Positions 21,065 through 32,883 of a stretch of DNA of 60,000 bases are shown piece after piece. The stretch's first letter is position 1. The number at the start of each line of letters is the position of its first letter. The notes beneath the pieces are model-generated. The model did no database searches. It was given only the letters and a program-made list of their open reading frames with translations, and had not been told where the DNA came from. The stretch lies in contig NC_049993.1 of the NCBI RefSeq assembly GCF_000003815.2, forward strand, positions 13,352,432 through 13,412,431. The letters run 5' to 3'. The position numbers were made by a program, and so were the translations under genes. This stretch comes from Branchiostoma floridae. Lineage: Eukaryota > Chordata > Leptocardii > Amphioxiformes > Branchiostomatidae.

Positions 21065-23034
21065 CTAGCAGGGCATTGCGGCAACGCCATTTCTCGGCAG
21101 TGTGGCTTTGTAGATCTTCACTTCTTCCTCTCTATCCTCCTTGATGACTCTGACGTCATACTCCTGACGTAACATGTTGAAGAAACGTTCGTCCCGCTCG
21201 TAGCGGATCTTACTGGCCAGGAGGATGACCGTGTCATGGTCGCACAGGTGCCGGAGCGTGCGCAGTAGGTCAGGGAAGGTTTCCTCTGTAATATAAATGA
21301 AGAACATATCATCGGAGATAAATCAAGGCCTCAAATGCATGCCAACATAATGTACTGAAAACTGACTTTTCAGGGGCCATTTAGGCTACAGTCATCATCA
21401 GGTTCGAATGGCCCTGCTGAATGACCGTCACTCAAAACACGTCATCTTAAAAAGACGTGACGTCAGGAAGTTCTAGGAAGTTTGTATCGCCTCCCGTCAC
21501 TGTTGAGTAATCGTTTTGTGCCGGCATGAACAACAATTGCTTAATACTCAAAATATAAATGGAAACCTAACTCAACCTGATTTCCTAAAATGAAATAAGA
21601 TCACCAAAATCTTCGACAATCATTTTCCTTATTAAAATTGTAAATCGAGGAACGATTGCTAGGATATGTCAGCTTCTGGTGGTCTGACGTCAGCAACGGG
21701 TCAAACGTGATTGGAAGTCGGTACCGACCAGCGTCAACGCCAATGTCAAGCTGCCCCCACCTATGTAAATGATGTCAGCTCCCAGGATGTAGTCGTAGTG
21801 GTCCGACGTGGGGTACATGTGTAGGTCATCTCCCCATTTCAGCTGCTTCACCAGGGGAGCGTGTCTGACGTTCCTTGTGTTCCTACCAACATTAATTCGC
21901 GTCGATTCTAAGCCCTCTTTTGTGTCGGTGATGGTGACCTTCGCGCCTGTGGACAAATGAAAGTGTATGGTGACCAAATACAAAGTTAGAATTAGAGCTT
22001 GATGTAACACTTATTGTTTACTTCCACATGGTCTATCCTAACAGATGGTAACCAGCTCCTCTAGCTCTATCCTGCCACTTGCTACATGTTAGTGTAATCA
22101 AACACCACAGGGTTTCTGCTACACCTCCAGTAACTATGGTAGCAGTCGTCTGTCCGAAAAGAAGAAATGACATGCTTAGTGACGTGCGCTGCACAGAAAA
22201 ATAGCTACCATGAAAAAAGAGGGCGAAACTTACCCAGCAAACTGGCTACTATTCCCGTTAGTCCGGTCCCAGCTCCTAGCTCTATTATTTTTCTATCCAC
22301 GACTTTGTCTTTGTTGGCCTCCAGATATCGCCCCAGAATGATGGCCTAGAAGCAATGAAATATACATGTTTCATAATTATAATTTGGCCATGAGAACAGT
22401 AATGGTACCCATTATGACAAGTCCTGGAATACTATGAAGAAAATTAAAGTTCTTTTACTAAAAAAAATTGAAGTCACAGCAATGGGTCAAACGTTGTTGT
22501 AAGACTATGTCACCCCCGTCCCAGTTAAGACCATTGACCCACTGTTAACGTCACACGTACGGAAAGTCACGTTTCCAAGGGCGATAGACAGATTAAGAAA
22601 CGAGTCAGTCAAAGCCCCGTTGAGTTAGATATCTCAGTTGGAGAACAGTTTACTACTTCACAATGGGGCATTCATGTTATGTCCTGAGACACTAGGGAAG
22701 ACACCAAGTTTACAAGAGCGCCCCCTAGCATACTTGCAGCTCCGGATCTACTGCTACCCGTATTACGCTAAGATCAATAAAACAGGTGTGTTTGCCCCCC
22801 TCCCTCTCATCTCCCCAACTGTAAACACCAGCACCACCAGCACGGATCGAGTGTCTGTTTTGTCACGTCTATCGCTGTGGCTGACTGGATATCAAAGGTA
22901 CAGCTATCCGAGCATGGCCTCTTCGACAAGCATGTATGGAAGTGGAAAAACTGTCAGCACACTCGAGAACTCGCGTGCATGACAGTCTCTCTCTCTGTCC
23001 CTCTCTCTGTCTGTCTGTCTGTCTGTGTGTGTGT

Positions 23035-23085
<51 letters not shown>

Positions 23086-23236
23086 CGTGCGCGTGCGTGT
23101 GCGTGGTTCAACGGTTGTTTGTTTGTGTGTTCGTGTGTGTGTTTTTGCAATTTTTGTTTGTTTGTGTGTGTGTGTGTTCGTGATTGTTGTCGTTTGTGTG
23201 TGTGTATGTGTTTGTGCGTGTGTTTGCGATTGTGTG

Positions 23237-23289
<53 letters not shown>

Positions 23290-26200
23290 GTGTTTGCAAT
23301 TATTTGTGTGTATGTATGTATGTGTGTATGTATGTATGTGTGCGTGTGTATACGTGTGTGTGAGAAAGAGAGAGGGGGGAGATAGAGGGGGGAGAGAGAG
23401 AGAGTGTGTGTGTGTACGTGTGAAAGTGCATGTGTGTGTGACCTTAAGACTTTAACTCGCATATTCTCAGAATGGCCTAGAGTCAATTTCACCCGTATGC
23501 TCAGTACCATGTTACTATTTGACGTGCTCACAAGCAACCAAACATATCACATAATATCTTTGTACTTGACCTTCCTGATATTCCACGTCACTGTGTTTTG
23601 ATAAATAAAAGGTTAATGCCTGTTTTAGGAAGAAGGTTGTTGTGTCTGATCTATCACGTCTAGCATGCAGATGTAGACATCATCCGATACTGTCGCTTCA
23701 GTTGACAGGCATGTCGTGTATGTGAACATGGCTCGTCGGTGTTAGTTTGACACCCTGGTATGCGAACTATATCACCAGGCATCTCCAAGATAGTTCTGGG
23801 ATGGCCATCATAATATTGAAAAACAACGCCAGCATGCTATTGTTTCTAAGTCCATGTTGATTTCATTATATGGATGACATCCCCTGTGAACCCAGAAACC
23901 GTTTGGCAAAAAAAGTTGCTTTCATTATGAGATCTAAGTGGTCAGGAAGATTGAGAGTGGCTAAACACACAGAGTATCATGTAAAGAACAATATTTATAT
24001 ACTTTACTTTTGTTCTTTCAAATCTTCTTTTACTTAAGGACTGACTTTGGCATTCTATGATTAGTTGACGTTGTCAGATTATGTTTCCAATTCACGGCAT
24101 CTGTTTGCTCATTTGATTTGTACAATTTACAGTGGCCGAAATTTGCATGATGTGTGTGTGGATGTCATCTATATAATTAAATCAACATGGCCTTTAACCT
24201 CGCTATTTTCGACCATGAAACCAACGTCGCGTTGTTCGTTCGGACCCATGTAGTGCCTAGTGGCACGTAGGGCAGCAAGTGTCATTACTGTTTCAGTATG
24301 GAGGCTTGCTAGCCCTTTCCCTTTAACGTGCTAGAGGAACCTCCTTGAAGATGGGACCCCCTTAACGTCCCTTCCGAATGACGGCTGATGCCCCAACCAA
24401 GATGTCATAACCCAGGATTTGAACCGGGGTCTCTCATTTACCAACTAATTGGAATCAGAAGCTCAACTATGAGGCTACTACCATGGTTTGACGAACGTGA
24501 AACTCGGTACGTGTTCATGAAATAAAAACAAAATGTAAAGACAACTCGTTGATCGTGGGAAATCGGACATAAAAAAACTAAACTGCATGCAATGCAAACA
24601 AACTGAAACTTTACACTGCAAAATATCCCTTCTGTCTTAACAGTGTACTGTGATATCGTCGGCGATATCCCTGTATCAGTGGCCAACTATACATTTTAAG
24701 ATTCCAAAGATGGACCTGAATCCCAATAAGAGATCACCCATGGCAAGATATCTATATCTTGTTTGCGTGTTCAGGAATTTCCGGGCGTTTCGGAGTCCGT
24801 GCCAGCACGGGCGTTGTTTTGATTTATAAGGCATATTCGCATCTGTATGGTATTTATGGAAGAGGACCTTCAACTTGACAATAATACATACCAGAAATAT
24901 ATGGGATTTGCAGCTTTCAAACGAAATTATGATTAGGATTACGTTGGCGTACATACCAAGAAGCTCCTCCTTGCGAAGGTTGGAACAGGTGCATGCATGT
25001 GTTTTTGTCGCCATTCTTTAGTGATTAAAGAACTCTGTTAAAATTTTCTGAATTCTTTCTTTTTTGTTTACGGAAATAATATCTTTATTCCGTGAGACAG
25101 CTATGAATTATATCTCAACATTCGTCAGTATAATTTGACGATACAACAATGAAGTACCAACTTAAGTGCCAAAGTAGAATTTTAGAAAAAAGAAACGACA
25201 CTTAATTATTTGAAATTAAGATTAGAATTCATTTGCTCCTACAAAAGAGGTAGCAGTATTAGACGTTCTTTTCTACTGTCTGGAATTAAGAAAAAACAGT
25301 TGTTTATTTTGCTTTCCACGAATTTCATAAACTATGCAATATCAATTTAGTTAAAGAAGAAGATGAATCAAGATAGATTCTAGACAGAAAAGATATTTGC
25401 TTGTTTGAAAGCATAACGGTTCATGGACAACAAATTGGTAATATCTGCCATTCGATGAAACATTAAGTAACAAATGAATGATAGTCGACAGCTGCTAGTG
25501 TCCTTATTTAAGGACAACGTATTAAGGTCATCTTCGTATATCATGGAAACGGTTATTTTTGCCCACAAGTATGGTAGATATGAGGGCAGGGGCTGTTTCA
25601 AGGCAGGCGAAATATATCAAATATCAGCGTAATTTTATTGTGATAACTATATTGCAATACCATATCCGAAGGCTATTTGCAAACAAGGTTTAGATAAAGG
25701 TGTCTGGAAGTGCATACGTACCAAAGACAGAAAATGAAATTAATAAGATGAGCAAACAAAAATTGAAATAGATGATCAAAGGAGAAATGATATTTATTCC
25801 AAATATATTTCTACTTGAACTATTTGAAGGGTTTGACCTCTTTCCCGTATGCAGTGGGAGATGAACTGTCCAACATTTTCGATAAACGGTTTGAACGACT
25901 TGATCAAGAAGCTAGTTTTTTGTTGGTCGATAAAGGTGTGAAAAGCTTTAAAAATCGTTGATTCCTAACAATAATTCTTCTTACAGAATTGTATCATATT
26001 CCTACAGTTGAAAGCTATGTGAAACATTCTTGGTAACGTTAATGAAATGGTTCATCAAATCTATGAAAGCAGGTTGTAAAATGTAAACTTAAACCTGTTT
26101 AATCTCTTCTAACGGGAAGTTTCTTGGCCTCAGTGGGAATTCCAAGGTGGTCTGTATTATTCATGACAGACGGTGGCAAGAGAAAGAAATGAAAGAAATA

Positions 26201-26918
26201 CTGGGAAAGGACATATAAGACATCATACGCCGATACAAGAAACCATACATATAGCTAGCTATAGGCCTGAACCACAGCAAAACTATTCTACAAGCAGAGG
26301 TTCGGCTTCAGCTGTTTTTTTGCGTGCTTTTGTGCGTTTTCCATTGTTTTCTACTTGGCTAATGGACATACAGAAAATAGTACAAAATACTAAAGCCCGA
26401 CAAAACTCTTACAAACGCATAGAAAACAGCCGGAGCCGAACCTCTGCTTGGAGAGTACAGCAAAACACAACAACGGTGGCAAAAGAGTACTCTCCAAGCA
26501 GACGTTTTGTTAGTCGTTTTCATCGGGGTTTCTATTTTGTACTAGGCCGCGAGACATCAAGAATCAGTACAAAATAGAAAGCTCGATGAAAACGACTAAG
26601 AAACGCCCCAAAACAGCCGGAGCCGAACCTCTGCTTGGAGAGGCATAACACAAAACACGCTGGTAAAAGAGCAAGCAGAGTGTTTGTTATAGGTGGCAAG
26701 AGTACACACAGAACGCAAGGTGGCCCGGGCTGTAAAGCCTGATCTACAACGGTACCGAAAGGCTTCCCTACCGCCGGCCAGATGATCGCTGCCTCGCCGC
26801 CCCCTCCAAAACTCTCCTGGATGACAACGTCACGTCCACAGAAGCTAAACGCCTCCTCGGGAACTCCACAACCCCGCCACTCGTACTTTTTCTTGGGGTC
26901 ATACCGTAGAGCACTCAT
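21065..26918 (-). CDS. METTL21A: METTL21A-like protein-lysine methyltransferase, four coding exons, complete
   Basis: Minus-strand exons: 26918-26772, 22345-22234, 21946-21761 and 21285-21065 (stop TAG). All introns are GT-AG, phases 0/1/1 close, and the 666-nt CDS encodes 221 residues (human METTL21A is about 218). Seen: an N-terminal region with 'FSFCGRDVVIQ' and 'AAIIWPAAIILGRYLE', SAM-binding motif I 'ELGAGTGL' at 71-78, the post-II acidic residue in 'VTITD' (Asp94), and the family signature 'GADIIYIEETFPDLLRTL' with the D144-x-x-Y147 motif, followed by 'VILLASKIRYERDERFF'. Known for the family: seven-beta-strand enzymes that trimethylate a lysine in the substrate-binding domain of Hsp70 proteins. 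Signature and C-terminal half match METTL21A better than METTL21B-D. Intron 1 is 4.4 kb and holds a TG microsatellite, a SINE and nested MITEs. The first ATG after the promoter side was chosen; no upstream in-frame alternative was needed. Confidence 0.9.
22980..23445. repeat. Long compound (TG)n microsatellite
   Basis: About 460 bp of TG repeats interrupted by TTTG, TATG and CGTG variants, preceded by a (TC/TG) stretch and followed by a GA-rich tract. It lies in METTL21A intron 1. The long open frames of Cys/Val and Thr/His on either strand are artefacts of the dinucleotide. Confidence 0.95.
24228..24490 (-). mobile_element. tRNA-headed SINE, family B
   Basis: Read on the minus strand, the head has a B box 'GGTTCAAATCC' after 'GAGAGACCCC'. 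Then comes the shared core 'GACGTTAAGGGGGTCCC', with 'CAAGGAGGTTCC', then 'AAGGGCTAGCAA', and a tail 'GCCACTAGGCACTACATGGG' ending in 'TCCGAACGAAC'. The same tail occurs at 58545-58760 on the plus strand. It is inserted in METTL21A intron 1. Confidence 0.75.
26285..26665. mobile_element. Two adjoining MITEs of the CCAAGCAGA family
   Basis: The first element spans about 26290-26452: 'CAAGCAGAGGTTCGGCTTC' at the left and its inverted relative 'GAGCCGAACCTCTGCTTGG' at the right. The second spans about 26483-26640: it opens with 'CTCTCCAAGCAGACGTTTTG', carries inner inverted arms ('CGTTTTCATCG' / 'CGATGAAAACG'; 'TATTTTGTACT' / 'AGTACAAAATA'), and closes with the same GAACCTCTGCTTGGAGAG end. Both sit ~100 bp downstream of METTL21A exon 1. 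Confidence 0.7.
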
Positions 26919-28244
26919 GTTGACCGTCTGTACTGTCGAATCTACGATTCAACGGGTTGTTTTGAAACTTGGTGAGCCGACTCGGTTGTTGAGATGCCTA
27001 CGCGTGTGTGTCCAAAGTCTTATATGCCTGACTAGTGGACAAAGCCCGCCGCTTGAAGCTTCTAGAACCCGTGTCAAGTTTCACCTATGTTCCCACTGCC
27101 GGTACGTGGTTTGTGGTACACTCCCACAACAAGGCCGTAAACGGCTAATGTATCAATGCCAATATCTCTAAATTCCACAAGTATGTTTCTATTTAAGCGC
27201 AAGCCTGTCGTATATTACCTTGAATTAAGCCGAACCACGCTGAGAGACACAGATCACGTGATCTCCAAACTCCACCCTTAACAGATTTAGACAGTACTTA
27301 TAAATCATAACGGGTCAGCTAAACACTCAGTGACTCAGACTATCCAAATATGAAAATGGTATTAAGAAATGTCAATACGCGTTAGAATAATACTGTAAAT
27401 ACACGGAATGTAACTCTAAAAGGTCGAAATACGGTTCCTATTATATGTTGTAAAAGTCAAGGTCCTGACAGATTGCCAACACGACATTGACATTGTGACA
27501 GATGGGTTTGGTACCACAGTATCCGGACATTGACCTATTTTCTGACCTCCTCTTTGCGTACTCGTGTCATTTGGCTCGTACACATCACACATGCCTTGCT
27601 ATGGTACGGTGATCGTCGAATTCGGCCAAAAAAATCAGGAAATTGGCCAGAGGAGTCAGTCTCCGCTTAGGTTAATGTTTCCCATTTGGCCGGTCAACTC
27701 CTCTGGTAGCAAAACTCCCCTGGCAAATTATTCTCCCTATAATATAGCGTAGTCAGTCTGGTATACGTAGAGACTACCACACACGTATTGGGGTTTCTTT
27801 TTGTGTAAGTTCCAAGGTTTATACCGGGAACATTGCCCCAGCCAAAGAAGGTTTGATAGCATTCGTATGTTTGTATGTGACTATATCATGTAAGTTGATA
27901 CTACATCATGTATATACAAAAATATATGTACGTATGCGGTTGAACAGCATAACTCAAAGAGCTATAATATGGATGGATTGTTATGAAATTTGGTGTGTGA
28001 TTAGTTCGTTTCCTATCAAAAGATTGATAGATTTTGAGCCCCTGGCGGCGTTTTTTTTTTTTTTTTTTTTTTTTTTACTTAATGGTCACCACGTAACAAG
28101 GCCTGAAGGCCACTTCAAGGTTACGGGTTACATGATTTGAACTGTAACAGCATCTCTTCACCCTAGGTCAGAAACATCATGATTGAGACCAGCCCAATTG
28201 CTCACTATGAGTGAGGACTAACTGACCCAATAGGCGAAGCAGGG
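26919..28244. other. Intergenic between METTL21A-like and JHAMT-like genes, proximal part
   Basis: Presumed METTL21A promoter, but no TATA box or start site was identified. Around 27620-27780 there is a decayed member of the CTCTACCAG foldback family ('CCAGAGGAGTCAGTCTCCGC', ending 'GGTATACGTAGAGACTA'). A poly-T run of 26 occupies 28051-28076. No coding sequence was recognised. Confidence 0.45.
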
Positions 28245-28548
28245 GTTACGAGGGCTGCTCGGGAAATTCCCTACCCCTATTTTGGCCGGAATGGTTTGAT
28301 CCGCTACATGTTCGCACATGCGGCGGGTTCTTTTACGTGCTTGGGGTGTTACTCTCCCCGAACACGGGACCTCCATCAGAAGGCGGCCCTAGCCGAAGCT
28401 AGGTACTCATTTTCACCTGAGTAAAGTGAGGAAAGTCGTGTAAAGTGCCTTTCCCAAGGACACAAGATCGGTGACACGCAGCTGGATTCGAACCCGCAAC
28501 CTCTCGGTCACGGGCCGTACGCAATACCACTGTGCTACGCGGTCCCAC
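28245..28548 (-). mobile_element. tRNA-headed SINE, family A
   Basis: On the minus strand it begins with a tRNA-like head 'GGGACCGCGTAGCACAGTGG' and B box 'GGTTCGAATCC'. The middle has the words 'CCTTGGGAAAGGCAC', 'CAGGTGAAAATGAGTACC' and 'AGCTTCGGCTAGGGCCGCC'. Then follows core 'GGAGGTCCCGTGTTCGG', and the tail has 'GCGGATCAAACC'. It is one of the best preserved copies in the window. Confidence 0.85.
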
Positions 28549-28792
28549 AGGCGTCTTTAAAGTGTTGCAACAGAACTTCCGGTTTTAATGAAAGGATGAG
28601 CTTTAGCTTGTTATAAAACCAATGACATTGCTTTTTGAAGGACCCTCTTATGTACAAGCCGACAGATATATTAGGACTTGATGTAATCTGTATCTCTGTT
28701 ATAATTTTATCTGACCCTTATCACTCGTGACCTGAATAAAAAACAGCCTGCAGGTCGATTTGAGCGTCTCACGCATAAATAATGGTTTAAGT

Positions 28793-28826
28793 GAACAAAC
28801 AAATAAACAAACAAACAAACAAACAT
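28793..28826. repeat. (AAAC)n microsatellite
   Basis: Simple repeat of AAAC/AAAT units, about 34 bp. It has no evident function. Confidence 0.9.
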
Positions 28827-28869
28827 TGTATATTGTGAAATTCAGACACACAGACACAGACAGACCAAA

Positions 28870-29385
28870 AACAACTCCAGTATGTGTTTCCAACGGTTAC
28901 CATAAACGATTTCTATCTTTAAATTTAAATCGACCCACTGACACAGATGTGGCGTTGCTTGCATTCATATATGTTAGAAACAATGTTGATACTTTGCCCA
29001 TGGACTCAGTCATCCAAAATTCCGGAGGCATATATAAAAATAAATTGTTGTCATGATTTCCTGTATATGTTTCAACCTATAAATAATTTTTATCTTTATA
29101 TCGAAATTTACCCACAGAGACAGATGTTCATATATGTTAGATACCAATGTTGATACTTTGCCCATAGACCTAGTCGCCCCAAATTCCGGAAGCATATAAA
29201 AAAGCACTTGTTGTCAAGACCTCCAGTATGTGCTTCAAACCATTAAAAAAAATCTATCTTCAAAGTTTAATCGGTACAACACAGAGACAGATGTGATTTT
29301 ACTTATACTCATGTATGGTCAGAAACAATGTTGATACTTTGCCCATAGACATTTCTCGTGCCAAGATTCCGGAGGCATATATGAT
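28870..29385. repeat. Three-unit tandem repeat, ~164-181 bp per unit
   Basis: The landmark 'ATGTTGATACTTTGCCCAT' recurs at 28983, 29147 and 29328. In each unit it follows 'CAGATGT' and 'ATATGTTAGA' and precedes 'ATTCCGGARGCATAT'. Unit spacing is 164 and 181 bp. Each unit also has a 'TTATCTTTA.A' AT-rich half. This is a small satellite patch next to a SINE. Confidence 0.8.
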
Positions 29386-29439
29386 GTTGATTGCTATTTT
29401 GCGTGCACATCCAAGGTGCGGTAGTTCCAAATTGGGGAT

Positions 29440-29800
29440 ATTCCCGGATATGGCGTAATGGTAGGGTGTTTGTCCCAGGTCCCATGTACCCTGGGTTCGA
29501 GTCCTCTGACATGCCCCGAAGTTGTGCCCTTGGGAAAGGCACTTAACACGACTTTCCTCGCTTCACTCAGGTGAATATGAGCATCTAGCTTTGGTTAGGG
29601 CCGTTCCCCGGATAGGACGTTAAATGGAGGTTCCGTGTTCGAGGAGAGCCACACCTTCAGCACATAAAAATCTCAACACACTTATCGAAAAGAGTAGGAG
29701 TCCTTCCCGGTGTGAGTGGATAAAACAAATCTGTCCGAATATGCAGCTTGTACTCTTCAGTACAAACCTGGTGTGTTACGCCATGAGGCAGTTTACCAAG
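29440..29800 (+). mobile_element. tRNA-headed SINE, family A, well preserved
   Basis: Head: A-box-like 'TGGCGTAATGGTAGG' and B box 'GGGTTCGAGTCC'. Middle: 'CCCTTGGGAAAGGCACTTAA', 'CAGGTGAATATGAGCATC', 'TAGCTTTGGTTAGGGCCG'. Core: 'GGACGTTAAATGGAGGTTCC', 'GTGTTCGAGGAGAGCC'. Tail: 'CCCGGTGTGAGTGGATAAAA' and 'AACCTGGTGTGTTACG'. The order defines the family A template used to recognise the other copies. Confidence 0.85.
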
Positions 29801-30481
29801 TATACAATGAAGAAGTACATATATAGTTGGCTGGATGTTTTTCCCGCAGACTACAATACTTGCTCTTCATCAGCCAAATTTCTTTTAGCGTTTCCCAGAA
29901 CGATCTTCCTTTTGGACAAGGTGTGTCACAAGCAAGAGCGCTTAGATCATTTGCTCCTTTTGACTGGACCGCGACAGACTCTTGTTTTCCCAGATAACAT
30001 TACCCATATCAGTTTCTTCCATTAGACGACTTCAGCCTGTCCGTGTCACATTCGCAGACAGGAACTGAAGTAAGTTGTAGGTAAAATCTTCCAGGCAGCC
30101 GCATTTTGCAGCGAAGCTGACGTGGTACTATGCAACTGTGCAGGAGCTCACCCAGCGACTTTGGATAGCACTGCAGCTTTTGAAGGCTAAGAAAAACGAG
30201 ACCGTCCTGACTTCATAATAGAGACATAGGAGGTATTCTACCAATCAAAAGACAACTTGGATGTTTAAACTATTGCAAGAAATATATTCCCTCCTTCCTT
30301 TGAATACAAAAAAACTGTGCAGTTCATGATCATTATAAAAAAGCATTCATTTTCCATACATGTCCATAAATGTTCTACATTGTACACATATTTGGTTCGT
30401 CTGGGCTGACGACAATACTAGACAAGCTTAAGACTTAAAAGAAATGATGAGCAAACCAGAAAAGCTCGCTGACTTTCTCAT
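29801..30481. other. Intergenic 3' of the JHAMT-like gene
   Basis: Nothing coding was recognised. The open frame continuing past 29800 begins inside a SINE. No clear minus-strand AATAAA was found for the JHAMT-like transcript in this stretch. Confidence 0.4.
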
Positions 30482-32121
30482 TCATTGAAACAGTTTATCA
30501 GCGAAATCTGATCGTCGCTTCCGGGCACGGACTTCAAAACAATTTGTCACCCAAATTTTTTCACTTTTTTCACTGTCTCTGCTACAAGAGTCCACCACTT
30601 GTACTTGCCAAGCCGTTTTCCACACATCTTCATGCATTTCATTCGGTATGTAGTCAAAATGGGGAAGAAAAGGACGAACAGAATCTCGGAATATTTCCTC
30701 AGAAGGAATGCCTACATTCTGTCGACGAGAACGACAAATTTCAACTTCGAAGCCGCATCCTTCTATTAAACGTTTCAAACCGGCTACGTCGCTTTCAAGC
30801 CACGGATGTATCGTGTACGTGAATCCTCGAGATTTCACGAGATTTTGCCGCCATCTTGTATCGTTCTCTATGGCTCTGATGATCTTTACAATCGATGACG
30901 AATCAGAGAAACAGTTGAAAAAGAGTTTTCCGCTGTGTTTTAAACAAGAATATATGTTGTCCAAAGCGTTGCGTTTGTCGGAAATCCAATGCATGACAGA
31001 GAAAGAGACGATTTTGGTGAAGAAGTCCCGCCATGTTGGTTTTATGTCGGACTGTTCTGTGATGTCTGCAACACAGTAGGTCACCTTGGGTGACGCGTTG
31101 GTCGTCTCTGCGTAGCTGAAAAAATATTATATATGAGATAATTGTAAAATCCAAATAAAGATTTACTTGAAATATCAACTTAAAGTAAGTCCACTCTTGT
31201 TCAAAGAGTTTGTGTGACACCTATACGCCGAAAATCAGTAACTTTTACTCAAGTAACTGGATATGATTTTCCAAAGAACATGTACTTGTAACATGCATCC
31301 ACTTGCTTGAGTAACTACTGTTTGGTGTAACTAAAAGGTTATTGTTCAACATTGTACCAAAGGTCACATAGAATACAAAAAGGGACAATTGAAAGAAAAA
31401 AGCAACAACCTTTTTAAGACTCATTTTAAGAAATATTTGGAAAGAAAGTTGACATGTAAAATACAGGACTGGAGGGACTAAAGAGATGAAAATGGTAATC
31501 ATCGTCCAGATGTTGGAATGCAAAATCCTAGCGTTTTCCAGCTGACCCTATGCCTATGGGGTCCTCTGTCCCAATAAATGCCCCAAAATTACGGACGACT
31601 GACAGAGACATATGGAATGCTATCATCGCTCGAGACCAGAAGGACTCGTCTTAAGCAAGTAAGTAAGCAAGCATCCTATATTAAATGATGCATCTGCTTG
31701 GAGTGGGATGACTGTCAAAATTTTTTTATCCTAACATCTGCTTGGTATAATGGACTGTCAGAAATCTTTTTTTGCATCCCAACGTCTGCTTGAAGATAAG
31801 AATGATGAGCCCCTCCCATCCGCTAATAACCCACTGCCAATAGTGTACCATGTCTTACTTGATAAGATGGGGAGACAAGTCGATCCCCAGAACGGACGAG
31901 ACGGTTGGTTGTTGGGCGATGTACTTGGTGATCTCCCCACACCCACACCCCACGTCTACCACCCTGTCTCCCTCCTGCCACTCAAGATACTTCTCAAGCA
32001 TTGTCACAGCCGACGCAGTCTGCGCGTGGAGTTGTTCTGAACAAGCGTCCATGTTGTCATCTGTCATGGCGCAGTTTCGTCCCAAAATAGCCAAGGCTTT
32101 CGATGGGGTCAAAGTAGTCAC
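30482..32121 (-). CDS. Juvenile hormone acid O-methyltransferase-like class I SAM methyltransferase, two exons
   Basis: Exon 1 is 32121-31859 and exon 2 is 31115-30482 (stop TGA). The donor AA|GTAAGA and acceptor TTTTTCAG|C join in phase 2 to read 'HLIKNYAETTNAS' minus the K: the split codon becomes Asn. Total is 298 residues from the outer Met; Met19 (32067) or Met24 (32052) would give 280 or 275, closer to the ~280 of insect JHAMT, and 'MDACSEQLHAQTASAVTMLE' aligns with the usual N-terminus, so an inner start is likely. SAM motif I is 'VVDVGCGCG' (54-62), the acidic residue at the end of strand 2 is in 'LGIDLSPHLI', and 'FTKIVSFSVMHWISDKRNAL' is the typical motif IV/post-IV region. In insects the family methylates farnesoic and JH acids; the substrate in a chordate is unknown. 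Exon 2 is unusually long and covers two thirds of the protein. Confidence 0.8.
31215..31330 (-). repeat. Fragment related to the tail of the hammerhead-like repeat
   Basis: On the minus strand it carries 'TTTGGAAAATCATATCCAGT', then 'TACTTGAGTAA' and 'ATTTTCGGCG', matching the region downstream of the ribozyme-like core at 41530-41580. The core itself is absent. A second 'CTCAAGCAAGTGGAT' block precedes it in direct orientation. It lies in the single JHAMT-like intron. Confidence 0.55.
31685..31800. repeat. Three direct copies of the CCAAGCAGATG terminus
   Basis: 'CATCTGCTTGGAGTGGGATG', 'ACATCTGCTTGGTATAATGG' and 'ACGTCTGCTTGAAGATAAGA' lie in the same orientation near 31690, 31732 and 31783. 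The first two are followed by 'GACTGTCA.AA.TTTTTTT'. They look like tandem fragments of one MITE end and abut the donor of JHAMT-like exon 1 (31859). Confidence 0.6.
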
Positions 32122-32883
32122 TTCCAGACTATTAAACTACGCTTGGTATATGGTGAATATTCGCTAGGGGGAGTTTAGGCATCGTAGAGTAACATAATTG
32201 TATATTAGAAAGTAATTATAATAAATTACAAATTTTAGTATCCTTGTATAACATGTAATACCGAATCTTTACTGTCTAATAGTTGGGACCGAGAATTATA
32301 CTAGAGGCTTCCTTTGTACGTTCTCTATAGCTCTAGATTGGGCATAAGTAGTGATACCAGGGTGACAAGCAGCACGTGCATATTCTTAAGTGTTGGACAG
32401 AAAACTAGTGTCAAGTCTGTAGTATGAATATCAATGTCAAAACTATGTCTCTTTAGTACCCGCAACAGGTGCAGACTGCGGTTTTCTTTTGTTGACCGTG
32501 ACATTACCGTTGGTGTTGCATTTTAATTTATCAATTAAGGTTAATTTGCTTGCAGGATCTTGGAAAACAGTGCTACTTTAAGTGCTGTATCATACAATAC
32601 ACAAAATCAAACAACTGACAAATTCAAAGAGAAGGACCAATAATCTTTGAATACTTCCAGAGAATAGATATCATGCATCCCTTCATTGTTGTAAATGGTA
32701 TCGCCCATCTTCCCGTCATGCATCAAGAGTTATTTAAAGCTGACCTCATTTGACCTTTTCAAACGTAAGCGCGCCAGTCGTCCAGTGACAGTCGTGTGAG
32801 TGAGACTTGTGACTGAAACCTGCTTTTAAACTTCCCTGTAGCTTCACCTGTAACTTCTGCTTGTTTTATGAAAGACAATTATA
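32122..32883. promoter_or_regulatory. 762-bp divergent intergenic region (JHAMT-like / thioredoxin)
   Basis: The two genes are transcribed away from each other, so this interval must hold both promoters and 5' UTRs, though start sites cannot be placed. No TATA box is obvious next to either ATG. The region is AT-rich with GC-richer sequence (AAGCGCGCCAGTCGTCCAGT) near 32767, about 110 bp upstream of the thioredoxin ATG. Shared regulation is possible but unproven. Confidence 0.45.

Noticed and set aside
22869-23537. Long open frames over the TG repeat on both strands (Cys/Val-rich and Thr/His-rich)
   Set aside because: They are translations of a dinucleotide microsatellite inside METTL21A intron 1, with no domain and no splice support.
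26173-26577. 134-codon plus-strand open frame
   Set aside because: It lies over two inverted-repeat MITEs and does not resemble a protein.
28480-28548. Genuine tRNA gene on the minus strand
   Set aside because: A- and B-box-like words are present, but a cloverleaf cannot be closed convincingly and SINE body sequence continues past the 3' end.
31758-32040. Plus-strand frames overlapping JHAMT-like exon 1
   Set aside because: They are antisense shadows; the minus frame has SAM motif I and a phase-consistent junction.
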